NCBI GenBank assembly: GCA_038329865.1
Contig: JBBQNK010000004.1
Span: 78,706 to 142,705 of the forward strand
Length of the DNA stretch: 64,000 nt
Source of the DNA: JANMES01 sp038329865
GTDB taxonomy: Bacteria > Planctomycetota > Phycisphaerae > Tepidisphaerales > Tepidisphaeraceae
Direction of reading: 5' to 3'
In this document: positions 19,180-28,368 of the stretch, piece by piece
Numbering within the stretch: the stretch's first letter is position 1
Layout of the letters: each line of letters begins with the position of its first letter
Notes under the pieces: model-generated
The model's database searches: none
What the model saw: the letters and a program-made list of their open reading frames with translations, nothing else
Told to the model about the DNA's origin: nothing
Translations under genes and position numbers: made by a program

Positions 19180-19992
19180 CTATTGTAAATCAGCATCAAT
19201 GGGTTTGGCTACCATCGCCGACGCCACGGCGAACAGGGCGGCGGCGAAAACGAGGGTAATTCCGATCTCGCCCCAGCCCGCCATGCCGAAATTCACGCCG
19301 GGCAATCGGTTAAACATGCTCAGCCGCAGGGCGGAGAGGGAATATTGGAGCGGGTTGGCGTACATGATCCACCGCACCACGCCGCGCGCCTGGTCGGCCG
19401 GGAAGAGCGCGCCGGAGAGCAGCCACATCGGCAGCAGGAAGAGGTTCATGATCGCGTGAAACCCCTGCGTGCTCTGCATCCGCCAGGCGATGCACACGCC
19501 AAGGGCGGTGAGGGCGAAGCTCGTCAGCAGCATGATCAGGAGCGAAAGCAGGATCCCGCCGAAGGTAAAGTGAATTCCCGCCAGCGGGGCGAGCAGCAGA
19601 AAGATCGCCCCTTGCCCGGCCGCGAGGGCTGTGCCGCCGAAGATTTTGCCGAGGACGATCGCCTTCCGCGGAACTGGTGCGACCAGTACCGACTGCAGAA
19701 ATCCTTCCCGCCGGTCTTCGATGATCGAGATCGTCGAGAAGATCGCGGTGAAAAGCATCACCATCAGCACCGTGCCGGGAAACATGTACTGCAGATAATC
19801 CCCGCCGCCTCCGCCGCCGGCGGTGAAGCTTTTGCCCATGCCAAGGCCGATCGGCAGCCAGAACATGATCGGCGTGAAGAGGGAGCCGATGATGCGGTTC
19901 CGCTGGCGCAGAAATCGCACCAGCTCGCGCTGCGCGAGCGAGAATGAAGGAATGACCCAGCCGGGCGAAGAAATTGAAGGCATCGGAACCAC
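19180..19992 (-). CDS. ABC-2 type transporter permease
   Basis: 270 residues with six hydrophobic segments. The ABC-2 signature region is seen as SIIEDRREGFLQSVLVAPVP. The substrate is unknown; in similar clusters such permeases sit with SCO/DUF420 genes and an ATPase subunit. Here the ATPase is absent from the operon; an exonuclease-phosphatase family gene occupies the upstream position. Start M1 or M4 (MVPMPS) are both possible. Confidence 0.87.
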   Translation of the reverse strand: MVPMPSISSPGWVIPSFSLAQRELVRFLRQRNRIIGSLFTPIMFWLPIGLGMGKSFTAGGGGGGDYLQYMFPGTVLMVMLFTAIFSTISIIEDRREGFLQSVLVAPVPRKAIVLGKIFGGTALAAGQGAIFLLLAPLAGIHFTFGGILLSLLIMLLTSFALTALGVCIAWRMQSTQGFHAIMNLFLLPMWLLSGALFPADQARGVVRWIMYANPLQYSLSALRLSMFNRLPGVNFGMAGWGEIGITLVFAAALFAVASAMVAKPIDADLQ

Positions 19993-20001
19993 TCTTACGC
20001 C

Positions 20002-21105
20002 TTAAGGCATTGCGTCGCGAAGGTTGGGTGCGGCCGGGATCTCAGCTGGATGCGGCATTGGATTTGGAGGCGGCTGTATCGCCGTCGCCCCGGCTTTTTG
20101 CGACTCAAGCTTGATCGTCACCGGGAAATGGTCGCTGGCGACCGGGGCCATGTTGTCTTTAAACACGCTGATGTTCTTGATCTGCGGCGCCCACGACGGG
20201 CTGACGAACACGTGATCGATGAAGCTGCGGTACTTGGGGTTCCAGTACCCGCCGAAGGAGATTTCCCCTTTTTCGATCAGCGGCTTGGTGGCCAGCACGA
20301 ACCCGTCAGACTCCGGCCCGAGCAGGTTCGCGATGCTGTCGCCGCCGTTCTCTTTTTCGAATTCGCCGTCGAGGCCGTACTCGTCGTTGGTGTCGCCGAG
20401 AAAGACCAGATCGCTCGGCCCCGCCTTGGAGAGCTCGACCATGATCTCATGAATCCGCTTGGCCTCGCGATTGCGCCACTGCGTCACCTCCGGCCCGTTG
20501 CCGTACTTGCTCTTCATGTGATTCGTGCCCACCCAGAACCTGAACCCGCCCGGCGATTCCAGCAGCACAAACGCCGGCCCGCGGGCAAAAAGGAACGGGC
20601 TGTCCTCCACCCGCTCCGGTTCGCCACGGCTCTTGGTGACGATGTGCTTCGCGACCGAGTCCTTTTCCTTGTAGTACTGATCCTTCTTGTCGATGATCTT
20701 AAACCCCGGCTTGATCATCATGGCCACGTACTGATCGCGCTCAGTATTGCTCGGGAAAACGATCACTTCCTTGTACGCGTCCTTCAGCCAGCGGTGATTG
20801 AAGTATTCCAGGTCTTTCTGGTTGCAGCATTCCTCGAAGACGATGACATCAGGATTCACGGCCGGGTTGAGAATGGTCTCAGCCGTCGCCCAGTTGATGC
20901 GGTCATTGTCGTGGCGGATGTTCTCGACGATTTCCTTGTTCTCGTCGCTTTCCTTCTGGAATTTCTGAGTGGTGAGGTGCTGCGCCTCAAAATGACTCGC
21001 AAAATGCTCGACGTTGTACGTGGTGATGGTGATCGTCTCGGCCCCGGCCCGCGCGATGGAAATCAGCAGCACGGCCAGCAGGGCGATTGAAATTCGGTAA
21101 CGCAT
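20002..21105 (-). CDS. Secreted endonuclease/exonuclease/phosphatase family protein
   Basis: 367 residues with a signal peptide ending near ARAGA. EEP-fold motifs are in order: TYNVEHF, the metal-binding Glu in VFEECC, GTNHMKSK, FLGDTNDEYG, and the C-terminal pair FIDHVFVSP and ASDHFPV. Secreted members cleave phosphodiester or phosphomonoester bonds, either nucleic acid or lipid. The C-terminus is Pro-rich. It lies 9 bp upstream of the ABC permease gene on the same strand and may lead that operon. Confidence 0.87.
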   Translation of the reverse strand: MRYRISIALLAVLLISIARAGAETITITTYNVEHFASHFEAQHLTTQKFQKESDENKEIVENIRHDNDRINWATAETILNPAVNPDVIVFEECCNQKDLEYFNHRWLKDAYKEVIVFPSNTERDQYVAMMIKPGFKIIDKKDQYYKEKDSVAKHIVTKSRGEPERVEDSPFLFARGPAFVLLESPGGFRFWVGTNHMKSKYGNGPEVTQWRNREAKRIHEIMVELSKAGPSDLVFLGDTNDEYGLDGEFEKENGGDSIANLLGPESDGFVLATKPLIEKGEISFGGYWNPKYRSFIDHVFVSPSWAPQIKNISVFKDNMAPVASDHFPVTIKLESQKAGATAIQPPPNPMPHPAEIPAAPNLRDAMP

Positions 21106-21237
21106 GGGCGTCCTTTGCGAAAAAACCCGACCCCGAACGAACGATCATAGCACGGGAGACGTTTTGAGGATAACCGGGGGACAACTCATAAAATTCTTGC
21201 CCCCTCCACTTCATTGTCATATCGTCACGCCGACGCT

Positions 21238-23904
21238 ATGACCGAAACCCCGCCGCCACCTTCCGCTCCCGCCAAGCCTGCCGAGGCCGACAAGAATTTG
21301 TCGCCGGCGATGCGACAGTATCAGCAGTTCAAGGCGCAATATCCCGGGTACGTGCTCTTCTTCCGCATGGGCGATTTCTACGAAATGTTTTACGACGACG
21401 CCCGCCTGTGCGCGAAGGTGCTCGGCGTGTCGCTCACCAGCCGCAGTCGCGGCGGGATCAACGCCGCCGACGCCGTGCCGATGGCGGGCGTGCCGTTTCA
21501 TGCGGTGGAATCATACTTGCGAAAAATGATCGTGGCCGGGCACAAGGTGGCGATCTGCGAGCAGATGGAAGACGCCGCCCTGGCCAAGGGCGTGGTGAAG
21601 CGCGACGTCGTCCGCCTGATGACGCCCGGCACGCTGACCGACGACCCGCTGCTCGACGGCCGAACCGATAATCATCTCGCCGCCGTCGCGTTTGGGCTGA
21701 CCAAGGCGGACGGATTTCGTTCTGCACTCGCGTGGGTGGAACTTTCGACCGGCGCGGTGACGGCCATGAGCGGCCCGGAAGGGCAGGTGCTCGACGAGAT
21801 CGCCCGCCTTCGACCGGCCGAGATTCTCATCCCCGAACTCCCCAGCGGCCAGCCGCACGACATCGCCAAGCGCATCGAAAAGCTCGCCCCGAGCGCCCTG
21901 ACGATCCGCCCCGGTTGGCAGTTCACGCCGCATCACGCGAGCGAAGAACTCCGCAAGCAGTACGGCAGCAAAACCGCCGGCGGGTTCGGGTTCGCCGACG
22001 ATGACCCCGGCATTTTCGCGATCGCATCGCTGCTCACGTATCTCGGCGAGACGCAGAAGGCCGGCCTCAGCCATCTTCGCCCGCCGCACCGGCACGTGGT
22101 GGACGACCACGTCGCAATCGACCCTGCCTCTTGGCGCAGCATGGAAATCGACCGCACCGTCCGCAGCGGCGGCACGGAAGGCTCGCTGCTCTCCGCGATC
22201 GACCGGACCCGCACCAGCATGGGCGGCCGGCTGCTGCGGCAGTGGCTGCGCTCGCCGCTACGCGATCTCGAGCACATCACCGCCCGGCAGAACGCGGTCG
22301 CCGCGTTTCTCAAATCGCCGGCGATTTTGCGGGAGATCGTCGACCAACTTGAAGGCGTGTGCGACATCGAGCGGATCATCGGCCGGATTTCCGTCGGCCG
22401 AGTCGGGCCGCGCGATCTAGCGGCGCTGGGGCGGTGCTTGGCCGATATGCCGGCGCTGATCGAGCAGCTCAATTCACTGCCGAGCGCCGGCGACGTCGCG
22501 CCGGAACTGGCGAGCCTGCGGGAATTCTGCCTGTCGCAGGCGAAGTTTCTCACCGGCGCGATCATGGCCGAACCGGCGGCCCATTTGCGCGAGGGCGGCG
22601 TGATCGCCCGCGGGTTTGATGTCGAGCTCGATCGTCTCCGCACCTTCAGCACCGACGCGCAGCACTGGCTGGCTGGCTACCAGGCGAAGCTGATCGCCGA
22701 GAGCAATATTTCCTCGCTGAAAGTCGGCTACAACAAAGTCTTCGGCTACTACATCGAAGTGACCGACTCGCACCGCGACAAAGTCCCCGTCGGCTGGACG
22801 CGGAAGCAGACGGTGAAGAACGCCGAGCGGTACATCACGTCGGAATTGAAAACGCACGAGACCGATGCGCTGGGCGCGCACGATCGGTCGATCGCGCTGG
22901 AGCAATCGCTCTTCGAGCAGATCCGCCAGTACCTGCTGCCGCACGTGCCGACGTATCAGGAATTGGCGTATGCGCTGGCTCGCGTGGACGTGCTCTCAAG
23001 CCTCGCCGCCCTCGCCGCTGACCGCCGCTACTGCCGCCCGGTGGTGAACGACGGGCACACGCTGCACATCGTTGACGGCCGGCACCCTGTGCTGGAGCAG
23101 CAACTCGGGAGTGAGTTCGTCAGCAACGACACAAATTTCGCCGATGGCGATTCGCTCGCGCTCATCACCGGCCCGAACATGGCGGGCAAATCGACCTACA
23201 TCCGACAGGTCGCGCTCATCACGCTGCTCGCGCAAGTCGGCAGCTACGTGCCGGCCAAGAGCGCGACGATCGGGCTCGTCGACCGCCTCTTCACCCGCAT
23301 CGGCGCCAGCGACGAGCTCCACTCCGGCCAAAGCACCTTCATGGTCGAGATGACCGAGACCGCCAACATCCTCAACAACGCCACCGAGCAGAGCCTGGTG
23401 ATCCTCGACGAGATCGGCCGGGGCACGAGCACGCTCGACGGGCTGAGCCTGGCGTGGGCGATCAGCGAGCACATCGCCGATTCGCTGCACTGCCGCACGC
23501 TGTTCGCGACGCACTATCATGAGCTGACGGACCTGGCCGAGCGGTTCAAAGGCGTGAAGAATCTCAACGTGGCCGTGCGCGAGTGGGAGGATCAGGTGAT
23601 CTTCCTGCACCGTATCGTGGAAGGCGGAACCGACCGTAGCTACGGAATCCACGTCGCCCGGCTGGCGGGCGTGCCTAGAATCGTGCTCGATCGCGCTAGG
23701 CAGTTGCTCGGCGAGCTCGCAGTGCAGCACGTCGGCAAGCCGAAGGTGAGCTCCTCGCGGAAGAAGAACGACGCGCAGTTCACGCTCTTCGTCGATCCCG
23801 CGCAGGAGCTGCAGCGCGAACTCGGCGGCGTGAACATCGACTCGCTCACGCCGATGCAGGCGTTTGAATTGATTCGTGCCTGGAAACAGAAATTGAGTAG
23901 CTAG
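21238..23904 (+). CDS. mutS: DNA mismatch repair protein MutS
   Basis: 888 residues from ATG at 21238 (a TTG at 21214 is less likely). The mismatch-reading motif F-Y-E is at residues 47-49 in MGDFYEMF. The ATPase has Walker A GPNMAGKST near 645, STFMVEMTETANIL, Walker B VILDEIGRGTST and ATHYHEL. It binds mispaired bases and recruits MutL; no mutL is present nearby. A TAAAAT box at 21189..21194 could be its -10. Confidence 0.97.
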   Translation: MTETPPPPSAPAKPAEADKNLSPAMRQYQQFKAQYPGYVLFFRMGDFYEMFYDDARLCAKVLGVSLTSRSRGGINAADAVPMAGVPFHAVESYLRKMIVAGHKVAICEQMEDAALAKGVVKRDVVRLMTPGTLTDDPLLDGRTDNHLAAVAFGLTKADGFRSALAWVELSTGAVTAMSGPEGQVLDEIARLRPAEILIPELPSGQPHDIAKRIEKLAPSALTIRPGWQFTPHHASEELRKQYGSKTAGGFGFADDDPGIFAIASLLTYLGETQKAGLSHLRPPHRHVVDDHVAIDPASWRSMEIDRTVRSGGTEGSLLSAIDRTRTSMGGRLLRQWLRSPLRDLEHITARQNAVAAFLKSPAILREIVDQLEGVCDIERIIGRISVGRVGPRDLAALGRCLADMPALIEQLNSLPSAGDVAPELASLREFCLSQAKFLTGAIMAEPAAHLREGGVIARGFDVELDRLRTFSTDAQHWLAGYQAKLIAESNISSLKVGYNKVFGYYIEVTDSHRDKVPVGWTRKQTVKNAERYITSELKTHETDALGAHDRSIALEQSLFEQIRQYLLPHVPTYQELAYALARVDVLSSLAALAADRRYCRPVVNDGHTLHIVDGRHPVLEQQLGSEFVSNDTNFADGDSLALITGPNMAGKSTYIRQVALITLLAQVGSYVPAKSATIGLVDRLFTRIGASDELHSGQSTFMVEMTETANILNNATEQSLVILDEIGRGTSTLDGLSLAWAISEHIADSLHCRTLFATHYHELTDLAERFKGVKNLNVAVREWEDQVIFLHRIVEGGTDRSYGIHVARLAGVPRIVLDRARQLLGELAVQHVGKPKVSSSRKKNDAQFTLFVDPAQELQRELGGVNIDSLTPMQAFELIRAWKQKLSS

Positions 23905-23909
23905 GCAGT

Positions 23910-23997
23910 GGTGCTGTTTGAAGTGGCATGGGCGGCTCGCCCATGGTTTTCCGCGGAAAAAGACATGGGCGGGCCGCCCGTGCCACGAAAAATCAAA
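23910..23997. repeat. Family E inverted repeat, copy 1
   Basis: Arms GTGGCATGGGCGGCTCGCCC and CATGGGCGGGCCGCCCGTGC pair to form a long stem; it starts six bases after the mutS stop. The same unit occurs inverted at 61860..61950. Matching sequence continues outside the stem on both sides, including GAAAAATCAAA on the right, which defines an element of about 90 bp. Confidence 0.9.
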
Positions 23998-24028
23998 GTA
24001 CACTATTACTGGCAGTTAGCGTTGCTTG

Positions 24029-24736
24029 ATGCTTTGGCCTTCCCTGCAAACCCGCCAATGTCAGCCGGAATGGATGGACGATCCGAACGCGGATCCCGAG
24101 CAGCTTCGCAAAGCGCTTCAATTCATCCGCCGAATCAACACGCTGCTCGGCTACACGCGCACGGCGCTGCGATACCTCGACCAATTCAGCCGGCGGTGGG
24201 AGAAGGAGCGCACGTATCAGCTGATCGACCTGGCGACCGGATCGGCCGACCTGCCGGTAGCGATGCTCGACTGGGCCGACCGGACGGGGCATCGCATCAA
24301 AGTCATCGGCATCGATCTTCACGAAGCGACCATCAGCACCGCCCGCCGGCGAGTGAACGACGACCGCCTCACGCTGATCCGCGCCGACGCCCTCAACCTG
24401 CCGCTCGCCGACGGCGGCGTGGATTACGCATTCACGTCGCTGTTCCTGCATCACCTGAGCGACGCCGACGTGGTGCGGGCGATGCAGGAAATGTCGCGTG
24501 TCGCTTCGCGCGGCATTTTTGTCGCCGACCTGCTGCGCAAGCAGCGCGCCTACGGCTGGATCAAGCTGCTGTCGTGCTTCGCCAACCCCATCGTCCGCCA
24601 CGACGCGCCGGCCAGCGTGGCGCAATCGTTCACGAAGGCGGAGATCCTGCATCTCCGCGACCGGGCCGGTCTGTCGTTCACCCGCTACGCTACAAATTTC
24701 GGCCACCGCTTCGTACTGACCGGCGAGAAGGTCTGA
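24029..24736 (+). CDS. Class I SAM-dependent methyltransferase
   Basis: 235 residues. The SAM-binding motif I is LIDLATGSADLPVAMLD, motif II GIDLHEATIST, then ADALNLPLADGGVDYAFTSL and FLHHLSDAD. The N-terminus (about 60 residues, with RRINTLLGYTRTALRYLDQF) is helical. It resembles UbiE-type small-molecule methyltransferases, but the substrate is not identifiable. It starts shortly after the family E element and is followed by a family B hairpin. Confidence 0.85.
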   Translation: MLWPSLQTRQCQPEWMDDPNADPEQLRKALQFIRRINTLLGYTRTALRYLDQFSRRWEKERTYQLIDLATGSADLPVAMLDWADRTGHRIKVIGIDLHEATISTARRRVNDDRLTLIRADALNLPLADGGVDYAFTSLFLHHLSDADVVRAMQEMSRVASRGIFVADLLRKQRAYGWIKLLSCFANPIVRHDAPASVAQSFTKAEILHLRDRAGLSFTRYATNFGHRFVLTGEKV

Positions 24737-24768
24737 TCGATTCCGTATTTCCACACTTAAAAAGGGAT

Positions 24769-24852
24769 TGAACACAGAGACACAGAGGCACAGAGAGGAA
24801 AAATATTTTGCCTCCTCTGCTCTTCCTCTGTGTCTCTGTGCCTCTGTGTTCA
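24769..24852. repeat. Family B inverted repeat, copy 1 (CACAGAG word)
   Basis: The left arm is AACACAGAGACACAGAGGCA and the right arm its reverse complement ending GTGTTCA, about 30 bp each. Other copies are at 33210, 47388 and 56518. It lies between the methyltransferase and AAA ATPase genes. Confidence 0.9.
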
Positions 24853-24926
24853 TTTCACTGTTTGAGAGTTCAAGAACCGACGCAGATTTCGCGGACACGC
24901 CCGCCGATTCGCGTTACAATCCCCGC

Positions 24927-26057
24927 ATGGCCGCCGTTTCTTTCGACACGTTTGAGCGTTACAAGCAAAAGGGTCTCGACGCCCGCCGGGCCGGGCAGTG
25001 GGAGTCGGCCCGCGTTTACCTGCTCGAAGCGGCCCGGGCGATGGTGGAGCTGAGCAAGCAGTCCCGCAGTGAAGACCTCCGCCAGGCCCGCCGCGATACC
25101 GCCACGAAGCTGCTCGAGCTCGCGCGCGACTGCGAGACCGCGACAAAAGACCGCCGCTCGCCTGGAACGAGAAGCGAGGGTTCGCAGAACCCTGCTTTTG
25201 CATCCGCCGACGCCGACGGCGCAAATGCCGCCGACTGGATCGTCCGCGAGAAGCCCACGCTGCGCTTCGACGACATCGCCGGGCTCGATGGGGTGAAAGA
25301 AGACATCCGCCTGAAAATGCTCTACCCGTTCGAGCACCCCGAGCTGGCGGCCCGCTTCGCCATCAAGGCCGGCGGCGGGATTCTTCTCTACGGCCCGCCC
25401 GGCACGGGCAAGACGATGCTCGCCAAAGCCACCGCCGGCGAAATCAGCGCCACCTTCTTCCGCATCAGCCCGGCCGACGTGATGAGCAAGTGGGTCGGCG
25501 AGGCCGAGCAGAACATCAAAAAACTCCTCGACGCTGCCGCCGCGGAAACGCGCAGCATCATCTTCATCGACGAGATTGAAGCCCTCGTTCCCGCCCGGCG
25601 CGATGAAGGCAGCAGCGTGATGCAGCGCGTCGTCCCGCAGCTTCTGCAGGCCATGCAGGGATTTGACGCGCGCACGAATCCGATCCTGTGGATGGGCGCG
25701 ACAAACGTCCCGTGGCAACTCGACCCGGCCGTCCTCCGGCCCGGGCGGTTCGATGAAAAAGTCTACATCCCACTGCCGGACCTGTTGGCCCGGCGCAAGC
25801 TGCTGGAGATTAACCTTTCCACGCGGCCGGTGGCAGACGACGTGGACCTAGAAGCACTGGCCGGGCGACTGGAGGGGTACAGCGGCGCTGACCTCAAATA
25901 CATCTGCGACCGCGCCGCGACGATTCCGTTCCTGCAAAGCATCGCAAGCGGCGGCGAAGGGGAAATCACGACGGGCATCCTCAACGAAGTGCTCGCTGAA
26001 ATCCCCGCGAGTGTCGATGCCACCGCGCTACGTCGCTTCGAAGAGTGGGGCCGATGA
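24927..26057 (+). CDS. AAA ATPase with MIT-like N-terminal domain (Vps4/katanin-like)
   Basis: 376 residues from ATG at 24927; a longer frame runs back through the family B repeat and is not credible. Residues about 5-70 are helical with the MIT pattern AGQWESARVYLLEAARAMVE ... LLELARDCE. A linker precedes the AAA module: Walker A GPPGTGKT at 156-163, Walker B FIDEIEA with D215/E216, and second region of homology GATNVPW ... LRPGRFD. The arrangement matches Vps4, spastin and katanin, which remodel membrane or cytoskeletal polymers. Its stop overlaps the next start (ATGA), linking it to a membrane protein. TACAAT at 24915..24920 may be its -10. The MIT assignment rests on pattern only. Confidence 0.82.
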   Translation: MAAVSFDTFERYKQKGLDARRAGQWESARVYLLEAARAMVELSKQSRSEDLRQARRDTATKLLELARDCETATKDRRSPGTRSEGSQNPAFASADADGANAADWIVREKPTLRFDDIAGLDGVKEDIRLKMLYPFEHPELAARFAIKAGGGILLYGPPGTGKTMLAKATAGEISATFFRISPADVMSKWVGEAEQNIKKLLDAAAAETRSIIFIDEIEALVPARRDEGSSVMQRVVPQLLQAMQGFDARTNPILWMGATNVPWQLDPAVLRPGRFDEKVYIPLPDLLARRKLLEINLSTRPVADDVDLEALAGRLEGYSGADLKYICDRAATIPFLQSIASGGEGEITTGILNEVLAEIPASVDATALRRFEEWGR

Positions 26058-26710
26058 CGCAGAACGCCGGCCCAACCCTGGACTACTCGAACCTGCGCGG
26101 TTCGCTCCTTTTCGATCGCATTGAAACACCAGACGGCGTGGCCTTTTCCACCACCGCGCCGATGTACACCAACGTGATCGTGGCGATCCTTGGCGCCATC
26201 GTACTGGTATTTGCTTCAGTGGGAATGCTGGCGATCGGCATCATCGAAAAAACCGGCATTTACCGCCTCAAGCCGTTTTGTCTCGGGTTCACCGCCGTGA
26301 TTTTTGCGCTGGCCCTGAGCCTCAAAGGCCTCAACCTGTGGCGGCGACGAAACATGCCGATTTCCGTTTCAATCTCCAGCGACCATTTCGTGGTGATCGT
26401 CCCGCATGCCATCATGCACTGGCGGATGACGTATCCGCTGAGCAGCGTTCAATCAGTCGAAGCGACCGGCGCGGGCCCGATGCTTGGCGGATCGACGGCA
26501 AAGCCCGCCCGGAGCTTCAGGCCCACGACTGAAAGCTTCAAACTTCAGCGCGCCGGCAGCCTGAACGCTCGCATTGCCGGCCGGCGTGTTCGGTTGCTGC
26601 ACCCGTTTCCGCTGCAGGATTTGCAGGAGATCGCCCGCGAGCTGCAAATCCGCATCGGCCGGTCGTCAGCGCGCGAGGAAACCATATTGCAATCACCACC
26701 GCCGTGCTGA
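26054..26710 (+). CDS. Membrane protein, two TM segments plus possible PH-like domain
   Basis: 218 residues, translated from the ATGA overlap with the AAA gene. It has two hydrophobic segments (VIVAILGAIVLVFASVGMLA; FCLGFTAVIFALALSLKGL), then a beta-rich region (ISVSSDHF-like pattern, YPLSSVQSVEATG) like the bacterial PH domains that follow paired membrane helices. The coupling suggests it works with the AAA ATPase, perhaps as its membrane receptor (inference). Confidence 0.65.
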   Translation: MTQNAGPTLDYSNLRGSLLFDRIETPDGVAFSTTAPMYTNVIVAILGAIVLVFASVGMLAIGIIEKTGIYRLKPFCLGFTAVIFALALSLKGLNLWRRRNMPISVSISSDHFVVIVPHAIMHWRMTYPLSSVQSVEATGAGPMLGGSTAKPARSFRPTTESFKLQRAGSLNARIAGRRVRLLHPFPLQDLQEIARELQIRIGRSSAREETILQSPPPC

Positions 26711-26793
26711 AGAGAGGATCGCCACGATCGTCCGAGCGACTCGTGCCAGGCCATCGCGCGGCTCGATCAATCGGCCGGGCAAACCGAATGAAG

Positions 26794-26801
26794 AAAAGGA
26801 G
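26794..26801 (+). promoter_or_regulatory. Shine-Dalgarno site for a TTG start
   Basis: AAAAGGAG ends six bases before TTG at 26808. It is one of the strongest SD sequences in this region and decides the start of the following gene, whose frame is otherwise open far upstream. Confidence 0.7.
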
Positions 26802-26807
26802 CAGTCT

Positions 26808-27431
26808 TTGCAGCCGCGACCTGATTTGAGCAATCACGCAGTCACCGTCGAGACGGCCGACGCGGAAGTTTCCTGCTTTGCGCGGCCGCGTTATCTGGGC
26901 AGCACGCTAGTCGCCACGCTGATTGGGGTGGCGTTATCATTTCTGCCGCTCATCTACCTCAGCCCGACGGTGAAGCACTTGGTCCAGCGAGTGCGAATTG
27001 GCAAGGTTGAATTTTATGAGTTGTTCGTGCTGCTGCTTTGCGTGACTCCATCGCTGCTGGCGATGGCAGTTCTGGTGAACGTGCTGATCCGCCTGCGCCG
27101 GCCGCGCGGGTTTACGATCCAGCTGGGCGTGGTCACCGTCTTCACGCCGGATGACGGGATTTCGCGGCAGGTGTTTGAGTTGAATAATCTTAAAGGGGCG
27201 ACGTTATCCCGTTCGCTCACGAGCAATAGCGTCGTACTTCATTTCACCCGCCGCCGCGGGTTGGCGATCAATGTCTTGCGCAATTACACCTACGCTGAAA
27301 TCGGGCATATCGTCGACCTGGTCAACCTCATGGTGACCGACGAGCGAAGCTTCGCGTTCGAGGTAATCCCGCTGCCGCGTCCTTCGCCGGGCCAAAGTTC
27401 GCAAGTCATTTCCAGCGGCAATGGAACCTAG
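26808..27431 (+). CDS. Membrane protein, second PH-like paralogue of the AAA cluster
   Basis: 207 residues from TTG at 26808. Two hydrophobic segments (LVATLIGVALSFLPLIYL; FYELFVLLLCVTPSLLAMAV) precede a beta-rich domain with a terminal helix. The layout is the same as in the gene before it, although the sequences differ strongly. Function is unknown. Placement 97 bp after its likely paralogue suggests a common membrane complex with the MIT-AAA protein. Confidence 0.62.
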   Translation: MQPRPDLSNHAVTVETADAEVSCFARPRYLGSTLVATLIGVALSFLPLIYLSPTVKHLVQRVRIGKVEFYELFVLLLCVTPSLLAMAVLVNVLIRLRRPRGFTIQLGVVTVFTPDDGISRQVFELNNLKGATLSRSLTSNSVVLHFTRRRGLAINVLRNYTYAEIGHIVDLVNLMVTDERSFAFEVIPLPRPSPGQSSQVISSGNGT

Positions 27432-27507
27432 GCCGCGTTGACCGGTCGTCAGCGATTGGGTGATGCGCTACAATCGTCCGCCGCCCGGTAAAGTAGGGCG
27501 GCGATTG

Positions 27508-28302
27508 ATGATTTTCAGTGGGCGTACCATTTTCCTGTTCCTTGCGATCGCGCTGGCCGGCTGCAGCGGGCCGGTCGTGAATCCTTCGTTCAATGTGTCC
27601 ACCGAGCAGGCGGACCAGGTGCTGGCGGCGCTGGAGAAAAGCCCGCAGCCGCTCGACCGGCCGGTCGTGGTCATCGCGGGATTGAACGATCCCGGCCTGG
27701 GGCCGATGTTTGTCGATCGGAAAATTTCTGCGATCACGCGCGACCGCCGGGTGATCGACGTGAACCCGATCTTCTGCACAACCTTTGACCAGTGCCGGCA
27801 GCTCATCATTGAGACGGTGCAGAAAGAATTTCCCAGCGACGACCCGGCCCGCACTACGGAAGTCGACGTGATTGGCATTTCCATGGGCGGCCTCGCCGCG
27901 CGCTACGCGGCAGCGCCACCGGCCGAGCCGGGCGGGCGACGGCTGGCCATCAAGCGGCTGTTCACGATCAGCTCTCCCTTCCGCGGCGCTGCCCGTGCGG
28001 ACTGGCCGACGCTCAGTCAAATGCAGCGCGACATGCGCATCGATTCCCCGTTCATGAAAGCCATCAACGCGCAGCCGATGGAGTACGAGGTGATCCCCTA
28101 CGTGCGGCTGGGCGACGGCGTCGTCGGCGCCGCCAACGCCGCACCGGCGGGCCAAACGCCGCTTTGGCTGGAGAATCTTTTCTTCCATGACGCGCACATG
28201 ACCGCCAGCTCCGACCCGCGCATCCTGGCCGACATCGCGCTGCGGCTCCGCGGGCTGAAGCCGTTCGCCACCGAGCCGCGAGCGCCGCTGCCCGCGCCGT
28301 GA
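27508..28302 (+). CDS. Lipoprotein alpha/beta hydrolase (lipase-like)
   Basis: 264 residues from ATG at 27508. The signal peptide ends in the lipobox LAGC. The nucleophile elbow is GISMGGLAARY (Gly-x-Ser-x-Gly), after a beta strand VDVIGIS, and RPVVVIAGLND matches the strand before the oxyanion region. A likely catalytic His lies near FFHDAHM. It may be a lipid-anchored esterase or phospholipase on the periplasmic face. It follows the AAA/PH-like genes on the same strand by about 75 bp. Confidence 0.78.
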   Translation: MIFSGRTIFLFLAIALAGCSGPVVNPSFNVSTEQADQVLAALEKSPQPLDRPVVVIAGLNDPGLGPMFVDRKISAITRDRRVIDVNPIFCTTFDQCRQLIIETVQKEFPSDDPARTTEVDVIGISMGGLAARYAAAPPAEPGGRRLAIKRLFTISSPFRGAARADWPTLSQMQRDMRIDSPFMKAINAQPMEYEVIPYVRLGDGVVGAANAAPAGQTPLWLENLFFHDAHMTASSDPRILADIALRLRGLKPFATEPRAPLPAP

Positions 28303-28354
28303 ACTTCGCAATGGAGCTCGGAGCGCTGGCCGTTCTCTCTGATCGAAAATGTTC

Positions 28355-28360
28355 TATAAT
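28355..28360 (+). promoter_or_regulatory. Predicted -10 box of recQ
   Basis: TATAAT with 8 bp to the recQ ATG and no SD between; the -35 region is poor (TTCTCT at 16 bp spacing). The same arrangement is seen upstream of the AraC-type gene at 1778. Confidence 0.5.
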
Positions 28361-28368
28361 CGGCAACG

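Noticed and set aside
19180..21105. Complete ABC exporter
   Set aside because: No nucleotide-binding subunit is present; the neighbour has EEP-fold nuclease motifs, not Walker motifs.
24768..24926. N-terminal extension of the AAA ATPase through the family B repeat
   Set aside because: The extra residues are translated hairpin repeat; the MIT-like region starts cleanly at the ATG at 24927.
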